A stretch of DNA of 64,000 nt from assembly GCA_963715635.1 (NCBI GenBank), contig OY970261.1, forward strand, positions 2,046,001 to 2,110,000, written 5' to 3'. This DNA comes from JAPKZH01 sp963715635. Its GTDB lineage: Bacteria; Acidobacteriota; Aminicenantia; Aminicenantales; UBA4085. The notes beneath the pieces were generated by a model that was not told where the DNA came from, made no database searches, and worked only from the letters and a program-made list of their open reading frames with translations. How positions within the stretch are numbered: position 1 is the stretch's first letter; every line of letters begins with the position of its first letter. Positions 7,476-19,122 of the stretch are shown one piece after another. Position numbers and translations under genes: made by a program.

Positions 7476-10248
7476 GAAGATTCTCCACCAGCCACAAGTC
7501 CTGAACGGAATGATCGACTTGTACATAGAGCAAGAACGTTTCGTCAGGTGAAACGGAGAGGCTGGGCCAAATGATAAAGCCCACAGGCTTCCGGATTGTA
7601 GCTAGTTCCTTTTCTTCGCCGGTTGCGAGATTGAGAAGCCGGATAGAGGTGGTACCATCATCATTCGGTTTTCCAAAATAGATTCCATTTTTCATCACGG
7701 CATATCCTTTTTCAGACCGTAAGACTCTCTGCTCCTCTCCCCCGCCCAATGGAACGCTCCATAAGCCGTCTCCTTCTTTCGCGTAATAGATACGCGTTCT
7801 ATCAACGGCCTCAAAAGCAACGGACCAACCCCCGTGCTTCGTTAGCTGAACCGCAATCCCTCTCTCGGCCGGCATCTTCCAGATCTCCCACTGTGAGGTG
7901 CGGTTCGAGACGAAATAGATCCAGCGGCCGTCCCGCGACCAGCTGGGGAATATCTCAACAGAAGGTTCGGTTGTAAGGCGGCGTGGTACCCCTCCTTGGG
8001 CATTGATCACAAAGATGTCGCTGTTGCCTTCGGGGCGAGCATCAAAAGCAATCTGCTGGCCATCAAGGGACCATCGCGGGCTACCCACCAGCATGCTTCG
8101 GAAAGAAGTCAACTGCAGGGCGTTGGCGCCATCGCTGTCACACACCCAGATTTCCCAATGTCCCGATCGATTCGAAGCAAAGGCGATCCGTTTGCCGTCG
8201 GGAGAGAAGTCAGGGCTCACGTCCTCCCTTGTAGATTTGATTAACAGCGATGAGATTCCGCGCCGGCCAGCGGGACCTATTACCTCCATCCTCCAGATGT
8301 TTGTGTCCACGAGATTTGCGCTGAACGCCAGCCGAGGAGCACCCTCCGGGCCTTGGCGAGACACACCAGGGATGACGTTCCTGCCCTGAGTGTCCAGTAT
8401 CTTTTTCTGTTTTCCTCCGGAGGCGGGAATCTCCCACAAAGCGGAGCTGCCGTCACGCTCGGAAGAGAACAAGATACTGCGCCCATGAGGCATATATACT
8501 GGTCCGCGGTTCAAGCGACTATCGAAAGTGAGACGCTTGGGGTCTCCGCCGGTCACGGGCACTGCATATAGGTCGGACACATAATTGCCAGACCATCGGA
8601 CAAAGACGATGTGGCGGCCGTCAGGAGAAAACGCCGGCGAGTTATCCCAGAACTCCGTGGTCAACTGCGTCCTCTCTCCCGTCTCGATTGAGACCAAATA
8701 GATTTTGTAGCCAGGTTCCCTGGCGGGCGAACTGTCCGCTAGGACCAGGGATTTTCCGTCCAGAGACCAGTCGAGCGCGCGATCCCCCATGCTAGGGGAG
8801 AAATAGTCGGTCAAGCGGCGCTCGGGGCCACCCAACGGGGAGACCGCGAAAATACCGCTGTTAAGGCGAACATAGGCAATCTGACTGCCGTCGGGAGACC
8901 AAGCGGGGCAGCGTTCCGAAGCCGGATCACGGGTCAGGCGAAGCGGCGTCGTTGAATCCACCCGCATGACGAAGATATCGAAATTATCCCCATTTTCGCC
9001 GCTCCAACTGAACGCGATCTGCTTGCCATCCGGGGATACCGCAGGATCCCTCTCGATTCCAGGATAACTGGTCAAAGGGACAGCCCTCGGAGCACCGGCC
9101 GGCGCCTGAGATGGCGGGCCTAACACTCGCCACAACAGCCCTGCGCCGACCACGAGCACCAATGCGAGTCCTGCTACCCACAGCAGCCTCAGGCGTCGCC
9201 TCGGCTTTGTGGAACCCTCCGCTTCCATCGCGCCGGAATCAGACTCCTCCTTGACTTCCATTAAAGCAACTCTGAGATCCGCCATTGTCTGAAAACGACG
9301 CTCCGGGTCCTTCCGCAGGCACCGCTTGACAATCCGCTCCACCTCCTTGGGCAGGCCTTCAACGATCTGGCTGGCCGGCTGGGGATCCTCGCGCAGGATC
9401 GCGGCGATTGTTGAGACCTTCGTGTCGCCCTGAAAGGCTCTCCGGCCAGTTAGCATTTCGTATAGCACGGACCCGAAGCTGAAGATATCTGAGCGAGCGT
9501 CTACCTCCTTGCCCTCCGTCTGCTCCGGCGACATGTAAGCGACGGTGCCGACGATCTTGCCCTCTTCGGTCGCCGGCCTCATCGTGCGCGTAGCGTCGTC
9601 CTGGGCAGGCGGAAGCGCCGGCCCCACCGCCACCTCGGTGAGTTTCGCTAGGCCGAAGTCTAGGACTTTCGCCAGCCCGTGCTCGTCCACCATGATGTTG
9701 CCGGGCTTCAGGTCGCGATGAATGATGCCAGCGGAATGCGCGCGGCTCAGCGCATCGGCCAATTGCATCGCATAGCTCAACGCCTCGTTCAGCTTCAGTC
9801 CCTTGCGGCCGATCAGTTCATCGAGCGTCCGTCCGTCAACGAACTCCATGGCAATAAAGTCCATTCCGTCCGCTTGGTCAATGTCATAGATGTGAATGAT
9901 GTTGGGGTGATTTAAAGCTGATGCAGCCTTAGCCTCTTGGATAAACCGCAGTTTGCGCCTTGGATCGGAGACTTTCTCGCGCGGAAGGACCTTGATGGCG
10001 GCAAAACGGTTCAGGCGAGTATCGCGGGCTTTATACACGACACCCATGCCTCCCTCGCCGATCTTCTCAATAACCTGGTAGCGGCCGGCTAATGTCGAGC
10101 CGGATGTCAGTTCTTTAACGGGCGTTTGGACAGCCTCCGCAAGAGAAGCAGAGATTTTTTCTGACGATTGAAGTGAGGCGGCACAATGACTGCAAAATCT
10201 TGCCGGCTCTGGATTCTCAGCCTGACACTTCGGGCACTTGATGGCCAA
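7471..10248 (-). CDS. Membrane Ser/Thr kinase with PD40/TolB-like beta-propeller
   Basis: 925 aa. An N-terminal zinc ribbon (CPKC...CSHC) is followed by a kinase domain at about 57-330 with GEGGMGVVY, Lys86, HRDLKPGN (177-184), DFG (197-199) and GTVAYMSPEQ. The activation loop is longer than in its neighbours, with an Ala/Pro-rich insert. A transmembrane helix (about 353-375) leads to an extracytoplasmic propeller of repeated SPDGKQIAF-type PD40 blades (about 390-900). The start is TTG at 10246-10248 after GGAAAGGGG, chosen because it is where the conserved AIKCPKC ribbon begins. It lies 30 nt after the stop of the 827-aa kinase gene, so the two are likely co-transcribed. It is the most divergent of the five kinases. 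Confidence 0.9.
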   Translation of the reverse strand: MAIKCPKCQAENPEPARFCSHCAASLQSSEKISASLAEAVQTPVKELTSGSTLAGRYQVIEKIGEGGMGVVYKARDTRLNRFAAIKVLPREKVSDPRRKLRFIQEAKAASALNHPNIIHIYDIDQADGMDFIAMEFVDGRTLDELIGRKGLKLNEALSYAMQLADALSRAHSAGIIHRDLKPGNIMVDEHGLAKVLDFGLAKLTEVAVGPALPPAQDDATRTMRPATEEGKIVGTVAYMSPEQTEGKEVDARSDIFSFGSVLYEMLTGRRAFQGDTKVSTIAAILREDPQPASQIVEGLPKEVERIVKRCLRKDPERRFQTMADLRVALMEVKEESDSGAMEAEGSTKPRRRLRLLWVAGLALVLVVGAGLLWRVLGPPSQAPAGAPRAVPLTSYPGIERDPAVSPDGKQIAFSWSGENGDNFDIFVMRVDSTTPLRLTRDPASERCPAWSPDGSQIAYVRLNSGIFAVSPLGGPERRLTDYFSPSMGDRALDWSLDGKSLVLADSSPAREPGYKIYLVSIETGERTQLTTEFWDNSPAFSPDGRHIVFVRWSGNYVSDLYAVPVTGGDPKRLTFDSRLNRGPVYMPHGRSILFSSERDGSSALWEIPASGGKQKKILDTQGRNVIPGVSRQGPEGAPRLAFSANLVDTNIWRMEVIGPAGRRGISSLLIKSTREDVSPDFSPDGKRIAFASNRSGHWEIWVCDSDGANALQLTSFRSMLVGSPRWSLDGQQIAFDARPEGNSDIFVINAQGGVPRRLTTEPSVEIFPSWSRDGRWIYFVSNRTSQWEIWKMPAERGIAVQLTKHGGWSVAFEAVDRTRIYYAKEGDGLWSVPLGGGEEQRVLRSEKGYAVMKNGIYFGKPNDDGTTSIRLLNLATGEEKELATIRKPVGFIIWPSLSVSPDETFLLYVQVDHSVQDLWLVENLR

Positions 10249-10278
10249 TGCCGACCCCTTTCCTATTCATGTTTAATC

Positions 10279-12762
<2,484 letters not shown>

Positions 12763-12789
12763 GTCTTACCCCTTAGATCAGTTGTATTA

Positions 12790-12818
12790 AGATTATCAAA
12801 GAATCGAGGAAGCGTCAA
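12790..12818 (-). promoter_or_regulatory. Promoter for the two-kinase operon
   Basis: TTGACG (12813-12818), 17 nt, TAATCT (12790-12795), minus strand, 27 nt before the GTG start of the 827-aa kinase. It is back to back with the plus-strand promoter at 12839-12868. Confidence 0.55.
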
Positions 12819-12838
12819 ATTGCCTTTTTCACTTCGCC

Positions 12839-12868
12839 TTGACTGTATTTTTAAAATGAGAGTATTAT
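12839..12868 (+). promoter_or_regulatory. Promoter of the first amidohydrolase gene
   Basis: TTGACT (12839-12844), 18 nt, TATTAT (12863-12868), 38 nt upstream of the ATG at 12907. It diverges from the kinase promoter only 20 bp away, so the two could influence each other. Confidence 0.55.
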
Positions 12869-12906
12869 TCCAGGGGAAATCAGCCCTTGTGTTTAAGGAG
12901 GTCATC

Positions 12907-14262
12907 ATGAAGAGGCGCTTTGCGGTGTTCTGCTCTCTCTTGGCTCTGTTGATTGCCGGCCTGTCGGTCGCGCAGCAGAAATCGCCAGTCACGGTAATCA
13001 AAGCAGGCCGGCTTATCGACCCGGAAACAGGGACGGTAGCCGCTAATCAGGTGATTCTTATCGAGGGCGAAAAGATAACTGGTGTGGGTCCGAATCTTGC
13101 CATCCCTTCCGGTGCGGCGGTTATCGATTTGTCCCAACTGACAGTCCTGCCCGGTCTCGTTGATGCGCACACGCACATGGCGATGACCTATAAGGAACAG
13201 CCTGAGAACAATTATTACTATCTCACCTACGTCACGGACTCGACGCCGCTGCGCGCGATTCAGGCTGCATCCAACGGCATGCAACTGCTCAACTCGGGCT
13301 TCACCGTCGTCCGGGACGTGGGAAACAATGCGCTCTACGCGGATGCAGCGCTCCGGCAGGCCATTGAGCAGGGTTGGCTGCCGGGACCTACCGTGATCCC
13401 GTCGGGGCCGATGATCGGCAGCACGGGCGGGCAGTTCTGGCCAACGCCGGAAATGTACAAGTACCACAACATCATGTTCCCTGAATATATCGACGCCAAC
13501 AGCCCGGATGAGATCGTGCGCGCAGTCCGGGAGAACATGCTCTTCGGCGCCCGGACGATAAAATTGTGCATCGACTGCAAGCCCTGGGGCTACTCTGTTG
13601 AAGACATCAAGTTGGCCATCAGCGAGGCCGCGAAAGGCGGATGCAAGGTCGAGGGGCATGTCCAGACTGCCGACGGCGCGCAACGGGCGATCGACGCTGG
13701 AGTTTACATCATCGCCCACAACAACGCGCTCACGCCGGAACATCACCGCCAGATGGCCGAGAAGGGAATCTTCCTGACTGGCACCGACACCCCGTTCACG
13801 CCCTATCGGGGCAGTGAGGCCGCTTTTAAACGGACGGTCGCAAATTTGCGTGATGCCTGGGAAAAAAAGGTGCCCCTCACCTTTTCAACCGATTTCGATT
13901 ATTGGAACGACCGGATGAAAGATCCGAAGACCGGCGAGTGGCTGAGCCGCGGGGAGCTGACCATCAACTTTCTCGAAACTTGGAAGGCCGCCGGCATCCC
14001 TCAGGCTGACATTCTGCGCGCGATGACGATCAACGGCTACAAAGCCGCGGACATCATCAGCCAGCGCGGTCCGATTAAGCAGGGATTTTTCGCCGACATC
14101 GTTGCAGTTCCCGGCAATCCCCTTAGCGACATCGACGCGTTGCGCAACGTGCGGTTTGTGATGAAGAACGGAATGGTCTTTAAGAAAGACGGCGTGATGG
14201 TGCCGGAAAAGTTTTTTCATCCCGGCCCGGTTAAAACGCCGAACGGAAGGTGGAGCCGGTAG
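12907..14262 (+). CDS. Secreted metal-dependent amidohydrolase (imidazolonepropionase-like)
   Basis: 451 aa with a signal peptide (MKRRFAVFCSLLALLIAG, cleavage near SVAQ). The beta-sandwich part (VIKAGRLIDPETG) leads to the metal site VDAHTHMAM. Later metal or carboxylate positions are Lys in TIKLCIDC, His in VEGHVQTA, His in YIIAHNN and Asp in FSTDFDYW. This is the amidohydrolase-superfamily set of the imidazolonepropionase/Xaa-Pro dipeptidase-like group. Such secreted enzymes are annotated as prolidase-like or peptide-amide hydrolases; the substrate is unknown. The ATG at 12907 follows AAGGAGGTCATC. The C-terminus has the usual G.FADIVAVPGNPL segment. Confidence 0.85.
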   Translation: MKRRFAVFCSLLALLIAGLSVAQQKSPVTVIKAGRLIDPETGTVAANQVILIEGEKITGVGPNLAIPSGAAVIDLSQLTVLPGLVDAHTHMAMTYKEQPENNYYYLTYVTDSTPLRAIQAASNGMQLLNSGFTVVRDVGNNALYADAALRQAIEQGWLPGPTVIPSGPMIGSTGGQFWPTPEMYKYHNIMFPEYIDANSPDEIVRAVRENMLFGARTIKLCIDCKPWGYSVEDIKLAISEAAKGGCKVEGHVQTADGAQRAIDAGVYIIAHNNALTPEHHRQMAEKGIFLTGTDTPFTPYRGSEAAFKRTVANLRDAWEKKVPLTFSTDFDYWNDRMKDPKTGEWLSRGELTINFLETWKAAGIPQADILRAMTINGYKAADIISQRGPIKQGFFADIVAVPGNPLSDIDALRNVRFVMKNGMVFKKDGVMVPEKFFHPGPVKTPNGRWSR

Positions 14263-14300
14263 CTTATAGGACGCTCCCCTTCAGATAGGAGGATAAAATC

Positions 14301-14615
14301 ATGGCCTTTAAAACACTCTTTCTCGCCCATGCTCCAGACGCGGACAAAGAGAAACATCGCTGCTTCATCGACACCGGCAAATATCAGCTAGACGTAGTCA
14401 TCGTCAAAAGCCAGGCTGAAGCCTTGGAAGTCAGCACACGCTTATTCAGAGAGAAAAAGATCGAGTCCATCCTGCTCTGTCCAGGATTCAGCCACAAGGA
14501 CATCGCTGAGATCGTCAGCGCCACGGAGAATAAAGTTGCCGTATGCGTAGCCAGGGGCGACGGCCCTTCTAGCAGGATCTCCCAGGAAGCGCTGAAGCGG
14601 GCGGGATTCTTTTAG
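14301..14615 (+). CDS. Small cytosolic protein, probably DUF6506 family
   Basis: 104 aa, no signal peptide. It begins FKTLFLAHAPDADKEKHRCF and has an alternating strand-helix pattern with LLCPGFSHKDIAEIV in the middle. Length and pattern match DUF6506 proteins as I remember them; no function is known for that family. The ATG follows GATAGGAGGATAAAATC, an ideal ribosome-binding site, 38 nt after the first amidohydrolase stop. The two are therefore probably co-transcribed, ending at the hairpin terminator at 14635. Confidence 0.7.
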   Translation: MAFKTLFLAHAPDADKEKHRCFIDTGKYQLDVVIVKSQAEALEVSTRLFREKKIESILLCPGFSHKDIAEIVSATENKVAVCVARGDGPSSRISQEALKRAGFF

Positions 14616-14634
14616 ATCAATATCTCTCATACGG

Positions 14635-14668
14635 CATCGCGGCTGGTTCCGCGATGTGTTTTACTTTT
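14635..14668 (+). terminator. Rho-independent terminator
   Basis: Perfect 8-bp stem CATCGCGG / CCGCGATG with a 6-nt loop (14635-14656), then TGTTTTACTTTT. It closes the amidohydrolase-DUF6506 operon and separates it from the next promoter, which starts 2 nt later. Confidence 0.7.
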
Positions 14669-14670
14669 CC

Positions 14671-14700
14671 TTGACTTCGGTCTGAGCCCGGGAATAAGAT
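14671..14700 (+). promoter_or_regulatory. Promoter of the second amidohydrolase gene
   Basis: TTGACT (14671-14676), 18 nt, TAAGAT (14695-14700), 30 nt before the ATG at 14731. It starts immediately after the upstream terminator. Confidence 0.5.
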
Positions 14701-14730
14701 TTTTAATGACTTAGGCAGTGAGGTGAGGCT

Positions 14731-15996
14731 ATGCACAAGATAAACAAGAATTTATTGATCCTGGTTGCTCTATTTTTGTTTCCTATTTCCGCATCTCCAA
14801 ATCAGACCTATGTTATAAAAGCCGGGCGTCTGATTGACGGCAAGAGCGCAGAGATCCTTCGTAACGTTATCGTCGTTGTCCAAGGCAATAAGATTACTGC
14901 GCTTGGGCAAAATGTCGATATTCCCAAAGATGCTGTACTTTTAGATCTTAGCGATAAAACCGTGCTTCCCGGGTTCATCGATACCCACACCCATATCATG
15001 TTAGATGGCGGGGATGACTATGGATCTAATCTTTACAAGAATTCGATGCCATTCCGGGCTATTCAGGCCGTAGCCAACGTACGCAAAGTCCTCTGGAATG
15101 GCTTTACTGCGCTGCGAGACGTAGAGTCTGAAGGGGCCATGTATACCGATGTTGATATGAAGAAAGCCATCAATACAGGCATTATTCCGGGTCCGCGTTT
15201 ATGGGTATCAACGCGTGGGTTGAGCATACCGGGACGCTACGGACCGGATGATTATTCGTGGGAACTGGATCTGTTTAAAGGTCTTCAGATGGTCAATGGA
15301 ACCGATGAGTGCCTTAAAGCCGTCCGAGAGCAAATCGCTCATGGTGCTGACTGGATCAAAATATATGCTGATTGGCCCAACTTCATTGACAAAGACGGTG
15401 GAATTTCCGGCCAAACAAATTTCACCAAGGAAGAATTTGAAGTCATGGTCAAGGAAGCCCACAGACTGGGACGCAATGTGGCTGCTCATGCCGTTAGCCG
15501 AAATGGAATTCGAGCCGCTCTAGAAGCGGGCGTAAATAGCATCGAACACGGGTGCGGATTCGATGATCAATTAACCGATCAAGCTCAGAGACAGGGAGTA
15601 TATTGGTGTCCGACATTGTTAGCGGCTGAACAGAAAAAGTCCCCACGTCCTAATCAAATGCTTGAAATAGAATATAGGGCGCTCAATAAAGCCTACAAAA
15701 AAGGACTTAGGATCGTCCTGGGCACAGATGCCGGTTGCTTTCCTTGGTCTGTCAACCAAGCTAAAGAATTCGAGTTTTTGGTCAAGAAAGCAGGTTTTAG
15801 TCCGATGGATGCTATAAAAGCGGGAACTTCTGTCGCGGCTGAATTGCTCGGCCAATCTGCTGAAATAGGTCACTTGGCCCCCGGAATGTTAGCCGATATC
15901 GTTGCGGTGCGCGGTGACCCGTTGCAGGATATCACGGCTCTTCAGAATGTCATGTTTGTCATGAAGGATGGCAATGTCTTCCGACATGACGAATAA
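14731..15996 (+). CDS. Secreted metal-dependent amidohydrolase, second copy
   Basis: 421 aa with signal peptide (LLILVALFLFPISA). Metal-site motifs are FIDTHTHIML, the carboxylatable Lys in DWIKIYADW, His in NVAAHAVSRNG, His in SIEHGCG and Asp in LGTDAGCF, a complete binuclear site of the imidazolonepropionase-like secreted amidohydrolases. The C-terminal GHLAPGMLADIVAV segment returns to the beta-sandwich. The ATG follows GAGGTGAGGCT. It is a paralogue of the gene at 12907, with its own promoter. The clearer Lys/His set suggests it is the more typical member. The natural substrate is not deducible. Confidence 0.88.
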   Translation: MHKINKNLLILVALFLFPISASPNQTYVIKAGRLIDGKSAEILRNVIVVVQGNKITALGQNVDIPKDAVLLDLSDKTVLPGFIDTHTHIMLDGGDDYGSNLYKNSMPFRAIQAVANVRKVLWNGFTALRDVESEGAMYTDVDMKKAINTGIIPGPRLWVSTRGLSIPGRYGPDDYSWELDLFKGLQMVNGTDECLKAVREQIAHGADWIKIYADWPNFIDKDGGISGQTNFTKEEFEVMVKEAHRLGRNVAAHAVSRNGIRAALEAGVNSIEHGCGFDDQLTDQAQRQGVYWCPTLLAAEQKKSPRPNQMLEIEYRALNKAYKKGLRIVLGTDAGCFPWSVNQAKEFEFLVKKAGFSPMDAIKAGTSVAAELLGQSAEIGHLAPGMLADIVAVRGDPLQDITALQNVMFVMKDGNVFRHDE

Positions 15997-16184
15997 ATGA
16001 GTAATATTCATTCATTACAATCATTCGAGTGGATTGGATAGAGAAGGGGAGATTGACAACGAAAAAGTGTTTTGTGTCGCGGCGCGTAAAAACTATCCTA
16101 TTTCTATAAGCGCTTCGAGAAGCGCAGTAATTGCGTCGCAAGCGAAAGGGAATATCCTGGGACGCAATTTGAAAGGAGTCTAGC

Positions 16185-18416
16185 ATGAAAGTTACATTTC
16201 CGAAGGTTAGTCGGATTCCTAGTTTAGTAAAGATTTTGCTATGCGGCCTCTTCGTTCTCCTGGCATCCTGGTCGGGGGTGGCCCAACAGCAGCCCTCCTC
16301 GCCACTCGGCCCGCTCAGTCCTCGAACCGGGCTTCCGCTAAAGGACGGCATCCTCATACGGCTAATTCAAACCAGCTCCGGCGACTTGGCGTATGATTAT
16401 GTATCGCAGCTCGCGCTCTGGGATCGGAGTCAGCTAACGGAGGGCTACACGCGCGCGGCGGAATGGGTCAGTCAAAAGGCCAGGGATTTCGGTCTCGAGC
16501 AGGTCGCCATCGAGCGCTTTCCCTCCGATGGGAAGGTAGAGTATTTCGGTCACTCGACGCCTCCTCAATGGAAGGTTAAGAAAGGCGAATTGTGGCTCAC
16601 CTCGCCATTCCAGATGAAGCTTACATCCTATGCCGAACTGCCGATGTCCCTGGCCGAATTCAGCGCGAGTGCGGATGTCGAGGCTGAACTCGTGGACATC
16701 GGCGCGGGGACCGCAGACGCTGACTACACTGTCGGTGTCAAGGGCAAGATAGTCCTCACCTCCGGCAATCCTAATGTGATCTTTAAGCGCGCTGTTACTA
16801 AGGAGGGCGCTCTCGGCATCGTCTCGTCCTGGTCGGTGCCCGATTTTGACCAGATGAACCGGCGGCCGGGCGACTTCCCCGATCAGGTGGGATGGCCGCG
16901 GATCCCCGGGAAAGAGGCCGCGGGTTCCGGTCACTTTGCCTTTGCCCTTTCCGCACGCCGCGCTCAAGAACTCCGCACCATCATGCGCCAGGGGAAAGCT
17001 GCACGTGTCCACGCCATTGTTGACGCTGAGCTCGCGCCCGGCAACCTCGAGATCGTCACCGGTCTCATTCCAGGCGCAACATACCCGAATGAAGAGATTG
17101 TCGTCACGGCCCATTTGGATCACTACAAGCCCGGCGCGAACGACAACGCTTCCGGCAGCGCCGCGATTCTTGAGATGGTCCGGACAATGACCCGGTTGAT
17201 CGAAAACAAAGAGCTGCCGCAGCCGCTGAGAACGATCCGGTTCATGTGGGTCCCAGAATACAACGGCACATATGCCTGGTTTTCGGCACATCTCAATGAT
17301 CCCTTCAAACGGCTCGCCAACCTAAACTTTGACATGGTCGGCGAGAACCTTCTGAAGACGAACTCCGTGACGGCCTTGTGCTACACTTCCGATTCCAACC
17401 CTTCATTCCTAAACGCCATCATGGAGTCGATCGTGGATTTTGGCAACAGTTTCAACAGTGAGCGGTACCCGCCCCAGGTGGATTTGTACGTCGGGTCCAT
17501 TAGGGGCTCGCGCAACCGCATGTTGTGCCCGATGATCCCATACACCACCGGCACCGATCACGAGCTTTTCAATAACTTAAAGATTGGAGCGACAAGCTTG
17601 GGCTCCTGGCCGGATAATTTTTATCATTCAAGCGAGGATACGCCCGACAAGGTCGACCCGACGCAGCTCCACCGGGCCGTGGTCATCGGGTTGACTGCCA
17701 TCACAACACTCGCCTATGCCGACAACGAACAAGCGCAGGATTTCGCTCGGCTGTCTTTCGTCTATGGGAGGAGGCGGATTGCCGCCAGCGAATTCTCCGC
17801 GATCAAATCGCTACTGAGTGTTACGAAGGACGGTTTTGGCGAAGCCGACCGCCTGACCGCCAATTTGATGGCGCATGTCTACGGCCGGGAACGCGCAGCC
17901 ATAGGTTCTGCAGCCGTGTTTGCCCGGACGGCGAAATCGCGAAGCGAAGTCGAAAAGACGATGTCTCTGCTCAATGGCGATGAAGCTGCGTCGCGGAAAA
18001 AAGTTGATGAAGTCGCGTTACTGATAGCTGTCGAGCTGAACGCGCCAAGGGCACCGCGGTCTCTGACTGAGGCGGAGAGGCGGGCGGCGCGGCTGATTCC
18101 CGCTCGGAACAAAGGAAAGGAACTGTTCAACCTCGACTATGTCACCCGGACGCTGGCCGGGGATCAGACGGTCCAAATCTCGAAAATCCAGGCGGCCCTT
18201 GACGAAGCCAGCCAACGTCTGCGGGCCCACGGGGAAAGCGAGTTGAGGCTGATGGGGCTCCCAGATGCACCTGCCTATTATGCCGACGGAAAACGCTCGA
18301 TTTTAGATATCCGCGATGCGGTCGCGGCTGAATACGGCTCGATCGCGATCGAGGCGCTCGAACTCTATTTTCGGGCGTTCGAGAAAGCCGGGTTGATGAT
18401 GATTCTGGAGAAATAA
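16185..18416 (+). CDS. Secreted M28-family zinc metallopeptidase with PA domain and long C-terminal extension
   Basis: 743 aa. Signal peptide near the start (ILLCGFVLLASW-type core, cleavage after GVAQ). A PA-like insert (about 165-240) precedes the M28 core. Zinc ligands are visible as AHLDH, GANDNASG, the catalytic Glu in WVPEYNG, LNFDMVGE and YHSSEDTPD. About 250 residues after the core are helical and without a family I recognise. The enzyme would hydrolyse peptides in the periplasm or outside the cell. The ATG at 16185 follows GAAAGGAGTCTAGC. It is tail to tail with the lipoprotein gene at 18425, with 8 nt between stops and no obvious terminator. Confidence 0.88.
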   Translation: MKVTFPKVSRIPSLVKILLCGLFVLLASWSGVAQQQPSSPLGPLSPRTGLPLKDGILIRLIQTSSGDLAYDYVSQLALWDRSQLTEGYTRAAEWVSQKARDFGLEQVAIERFPSDGKVEYFGHSTPPQWKVKKGELWLTSPFQMKLTSYAELPMSLAEFSASADVEAELVDIGAGTADADYTVGVKGKIVLTSGNPNVIFKRAVTKEGALGIVSSWSVPDFDQMNRRPGDFPDQVGWPRIPGKEAAGSGHFAFALSARRAQELRTIMRQGKAARVHAIVDAELAPGNLEIVTGLIPGATYPNEEIVVTAHLDHYKPGANDNASGSAAILEMVRTMTRLIENKELPQPLRTIRFMWVPEYNGTYAWFSAHLNDPFKRLANLNFDMVGENLLKTNSVTALCYTSDSNPSFLNAIMESIVDFGNSFNSERYPPQVDLYVGSIRGSRNRMLCPMIPYTTGTDHELFNNLKIGATSLGSWPDNFYHSSEDTPDKVDPTQLHRAVVIGLTAITTLAYADNEQAQDFARLSFVYGRRRIAASEFSAIKSLLSVTKDGFGEADRLTANLMAHVYGRERAAIGSAAVFARTAKSRSEVEKTMSLLNGDEAASRKKVDEVALLIAVELNAPRAPRSLTEAERRAARLIPARNKGKELFNLDYVTRTLAGDQTVQISKIQAALDEASQRLRAHGESELRLMGLPDAPAYYADGKRSILDIRDAVAAEYGSIAIEALELYFRAFEKAGLMMILEK

Positions 18417-18424
18417 GGCCAGAT

Positions 18425-18976
18425 TCAATATTTTTTTGGCGTTTTCTTTTGAGCCCCGTAGGCCTCAGAATAAGGCTTATCAAAATTTCTAATCAATGAA
18501 TCAACAACATCTAAATTGGACATTTCACGGCTAATGTTGGGAATATTCGCCATCTGGGTCCGATATGCCAAGAGCTTCATCCTGTCTTTTCTAATAAAGG
18601 CAATTGTGGCATCAACATAGACATTCCACTCCTCGAAAAAGGCCTTCATCTGAGCGGACTCCACATCAGGTATCGGATTATATTTAGCCTTCTTGAAACG
18701 CTCCACGGCCATATCGTAGCTATCCGCAAAAGCATATAATTGACCTGCATGAAAATGAAGATTTACGATTTGTGATACATCCAAGCTCTTGTTTCTCTTT
18801 AGGTATCGGTCAATTAATTCTGCCGCTTCCTTGAACCGCCCCTCGTGGGCCAACTGACGCCAGCCCGATTTCTGATCCTGGTCAAATGATTTATAATCCT
18901 GATCTAAATATTTATTCTGGGCGCAACTCTGAAAAAAGAACAAGAAAAATAATGACAGCGGAACATTCATTCTCAT
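18425..18976 (-). CDS. Small TPR-like lipoprotein of unknown function
   Basis: 183 aa. The N-terminus MRMNVPLSLFFLFFFQSC is a lipoprotein signal, with Cys18 as the likely lipidated residue. The mature part is helical, with TPR-like stretches (GRFKEAAELIDRYL, SYDMAVERFKKAKY). A GGAGAG lies 8-10 nt before the first ATG. It sits upstream of no other gene on its strand and lies between an M28 peptidase and a kinase. No enzymatic motif is visible. Confidence 0.7.
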   Translation of the reverse strand: MRMNVPLSLFFLFFFQSCAQNKYLDQDYKSFDQDQKSGWRQLAHEGRFKEAAELIDRYLKRNKSLDVSQIVNLHFHAGQLYAFADSYDMAVERFKKAKYNPIPDVESAQMKAFFEEWNVYVDATIAFIRKDRMKLLAYRTQMANIPNISREMSNLDVVDSLIRNFDKPYSEAYGAQKKTPKKY

Positions 18977-19122
18977 TTTTTCAACTCTCCGCTTCGCTTT
19001 TATAGCTCAATATTTATTCTTAAAATCCAATTCTTATGAGGAGCACACTGAAGCGAGGGTCAGAGCGGAGGGGGTCATATATTGCTAAATAAGAATTAGC
19101 TTTATCACTCCTCTTTTGGCTT

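Noticed and set aside
12880..13746. 288-codon frame opposite the first amidohydrolase
   Set aside because: Antisense to a gene with signal peptide, ribosome-binding site and full metal site; no motif of its own.
16052..16121. Promoter for the first M28 gene (TTGACA at 16053, or TATCCT near 16095)
   Set aside because: The best -35 has no -10 at a fitting distance, and the best -10 has a poor -35; too uncertain to list.
16108..16125. GCGCTTC-GA-GAAGCGC hairpin as a terminator
   Set aside because: Short stem with no T-tract on either side.
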